Positions 62,693-64,000 of a stretch of DNA of 64,000 nucleotides are shown in pieces. How positions within the stretch are numbered: position 1 is the first letter of the stretch; each line of letters begins with the position of its first letter. Source of the DNA: Yersinia canariae (GTDB lineage Bacteria; Pseudomonadota; Gammaproteobacteria; Enterobacterales; Enterobacteriaceae); NCBI RefSeq assembly GCF_009831415.1, contig NZ_CP043727.1, forward strand, positions 4,402,001 to 4,466,000. The letters run 5' to 3'. Made by a program: the position numbers and the translations under genes. A model generated the notes under the pieces. It was not told where the DNA came from. It searched no databases and was given only the letters and a program-made list of their open reading frames with translations.

Positions 62693-63979
62693 CTATTCAC
62701 TTTTAAGCTTGGCGAGCATCGCACGCGTTACTAGCACTATCCCGCCCTCGGAACGGTAAAACCGGGCGCTGTCCTCTTCGGCATTTTCCCCAATAACCAT
62801 GCCCTCGGGAATCTGGCAGGCGCGGTCAATAATGCAACGGCGCAAGCGGCACGAACGGCCGACATTTACATCAGGTAATAATAAGGTGGAATCAATGGTA
62901 CAGAACGAATTCACCCGCACCCGGGGGAATAACACCGAATGCACCACCACTGAACCAGACACAATACAGCCGCCAGAAACCAGTGAATTCATGGTCATAC
63001 CATGGCTACCGGAGCGGTCTTGCACAAACTTGGCCGGCGGCAGCGGCTCCATATGAGTACGAATCGGCCAATCGCGGTCATACATATCCAGCTCTGGGGT
63101 CACCGATGCCAAATCAAGATTGGCTCGCCAGTAAGCATCCAACGTCCCGACATCACGCCAGTAAGGGGGGAGTTCGGCATTAGATGTCACACAGGAAAGG
63201 TCAAAAGGATGCGCCCACGCAACTCTTTGCTCCGTTAATTTCGGAATGAGATCTTTACCGAAATCATGGCTCGTGCCGGGGGTATTCCTATCTTCTTCTA
63301 ATAATTTAAATAGATAGTCAGCATTGAAAATGTAAATCCCCATGCTGGCGAGCGCCATATCCGGGCGGCCCGGCATGGCGGGAGGATTGGCCGGTTTTTC
63401 ATAAAACGCCGTTATCTGGTAATCCTCAGTGACTTCCATAACACCAAATTCAGTGGCTTCTTTAATCGGGACTGGAATACAGGCGACGGTGCATTCAGCC
63501 CCTTTCTCGGCGTGGTCGAGCAACATGCGGGAGTAATCCATCTTGTAGATATGGTCACCCGCCAGAATGACAATATATTCCGCTTTGTAGCGGCGGATAA
63601 TATCTAAATTCTGATAAACCGCATCCGCAGTGCCTTTGTACCACTGCTCAGTGCTTAGCCGCTGCTGGGCTGGCAGTAAGTCCACAAACTCGTTCATTTC
63701 CTCATTAAGAAATGACCAGCCCCGTTGAATATGCTGAACCAGACTATGAGACTGGTATTGCGTTATGACGCCGATGCGCCGAATACCGGAGTTCAGGCAA
63801 TTGGAAAGGGCAAAATCAATAATGCGGAATTTGCCACCAAAATGAACGGCGGGTTTAGCCCGGGTAGCCGTTAAATCTTTCAGCCGCGAGCCACGGCCCC
63901 CCGCCAAGATAAGCGCCACAGATTTATTGGGTAATAATCTGGCTAACATCAACGGGTCTTTGCTCTCAAACTTAACCAT
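62693..63979 (-). CDS. glgC: Glucose-1-phosphate adenylyltransferase
   Basis: A 428-residue enzyme making ADP-glucose, the committed step of glycogen synthesis, allosterically controlled by fructose-1,6-bisphosphate and AMP in enterobacteria. [43 protein letters not shown] is the nucleotidyltransferase signature with the activator-site Lys region. The C-terminal left-handed beta helix follows ([35 protein letters not shown]). AAGGAG five bases before the ATG fixes the start. The gene upstream (probably glgX) lies outside the window. Confidence 0.97.
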   Translation of the reverse strand: MVKFESKDPLMLARLLPNKSVALILAGGRGSRLKDLTATRAKPAVHFGGKFRIIDFALSNCLNSGIRRIGVITQYQSHSLVQHIQRGWSFLNEEMNEFVDLLPAQQRLSTEQWYKGTADAVYQNLDIIRRYKAEYIVILAGDHIYKMDYSRMLLDHAEKGAECTVACIPVPIKEATEFGVMEVTEDYQITAFYEKPANPPAMPGRPDMALASMGIYIFNADYLFKLLEEDRNTPGTSHDFGKDLIPKLTEQRVAWAHPFDLSCVTSNAELPPYWRDVGTLDAYWRANLDLASVTPELDMYDRDWPIRTHMEPLPPAKFVQDRSGSHGMTMNSLVSGGCIVSGSVVVHSVLFPRVRVNSFCTIDSTLLLPDVNVGRSCRLRRCIIDRACQIPEGMVIGENAEEDSARFYRSEGGIVLVTRAMLAKLKSE

Positions 63980-64000
63980 GGGGACTCCTTAAAATTTCTG

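Overview
The window is a chromosomal stretch of an enterobacterium, most likely a Yersinia of the Y. enterocolitica type. The evidence is gene order (trpS-gph-rpe-dam-damX-aroBK-hofQPONM / mrcA-nudE-igaA-yrfG-hslRO-pckA-envZ/ompR-greB-tex-feoABC-bioH-gntX-nfuA-malQP/malT-glpEGR-glpD-glgPAC), protein sequences close to but distinct from E. coli, and several ERIC-type repeats carrying the roughly 70-bp internal insert that I associate with Yersinia. No rRNA, tRNA, CRISPR array, prophage or transposase gene was seen. Almost every gene is an intact, recognisable housekeeping or metabolic gene. The organism name is inference from memory; no search was run.

Layout. 1-5.5 kb: the end of a family-4 glycosidase gene and its LacI-type regulator, then a leftward pair for copper uptake (a Met/His-rich DUF2946 protein and a TonB-dependent copper receptor), and tsgA. 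5.5-12.4 kb: codA without codB, then the nitrite-reduction operon nirBDC-cysG behind an FNR/NarL-type promoter. 12.4-23 kb, all leftward: trpS, gph, rpe, dam, damX, aroB, aroK (one long operon-like array) and the hofMNOPQ DNA-uptake/pilus-like cluster, divergent from mrcA. 23-33 kb: mrcA, nudE, igaA, yrfG, hslR, hslO, pckA. 33-36 kb: envZ-ompR and greB, all leftward. 36-44 kb: tex, a flavin-monooxygenase-like gene, and the Fur/FNR-controlled ferrous-iron system feoABC. 44-46.8 kb: a small periplasmic DUF1471 protein, bioH, gntX, nfuA. 46.8-64 kb: maltodextrin metabolism (malQ, malP, malT), glycerol-3-phosphate metabolism (glpEGR, glpD) and glycogen turnover (glgP, glgA, glgC).

How the genes work together. 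NirB, NirD and NirC reduce and import nitrite, and CysG makes the siroheme that NirB needs. FeoABC imports Fe2+, with promoter sites suited to anaerobic and iron-poor conditions. MalT activates malPQ, while GlgC, GlgA and GlgP make and degrade glycogen. GlpR represses glpD through operators seen just upstream of it.

The most unusual content is non-coding. There is a 248-bp segment with 22-bp imperfect terminal inverted repeats between glpR and glpD that resembles a non-autonomous mobile element. Four intergenic regions hold ERIC-like repeats: one plain, one with a single insert, one very diverged copy with two inserts, and one possible deletion scar. Among proteins, the monooxygenase-like gene between tex and feoA lacks the diagnostic histidine of the FMO motif. 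Relative to E. coli as I remember it, greB and the glpEGR block are inverted. I did not find a convincing new multi-gene system.
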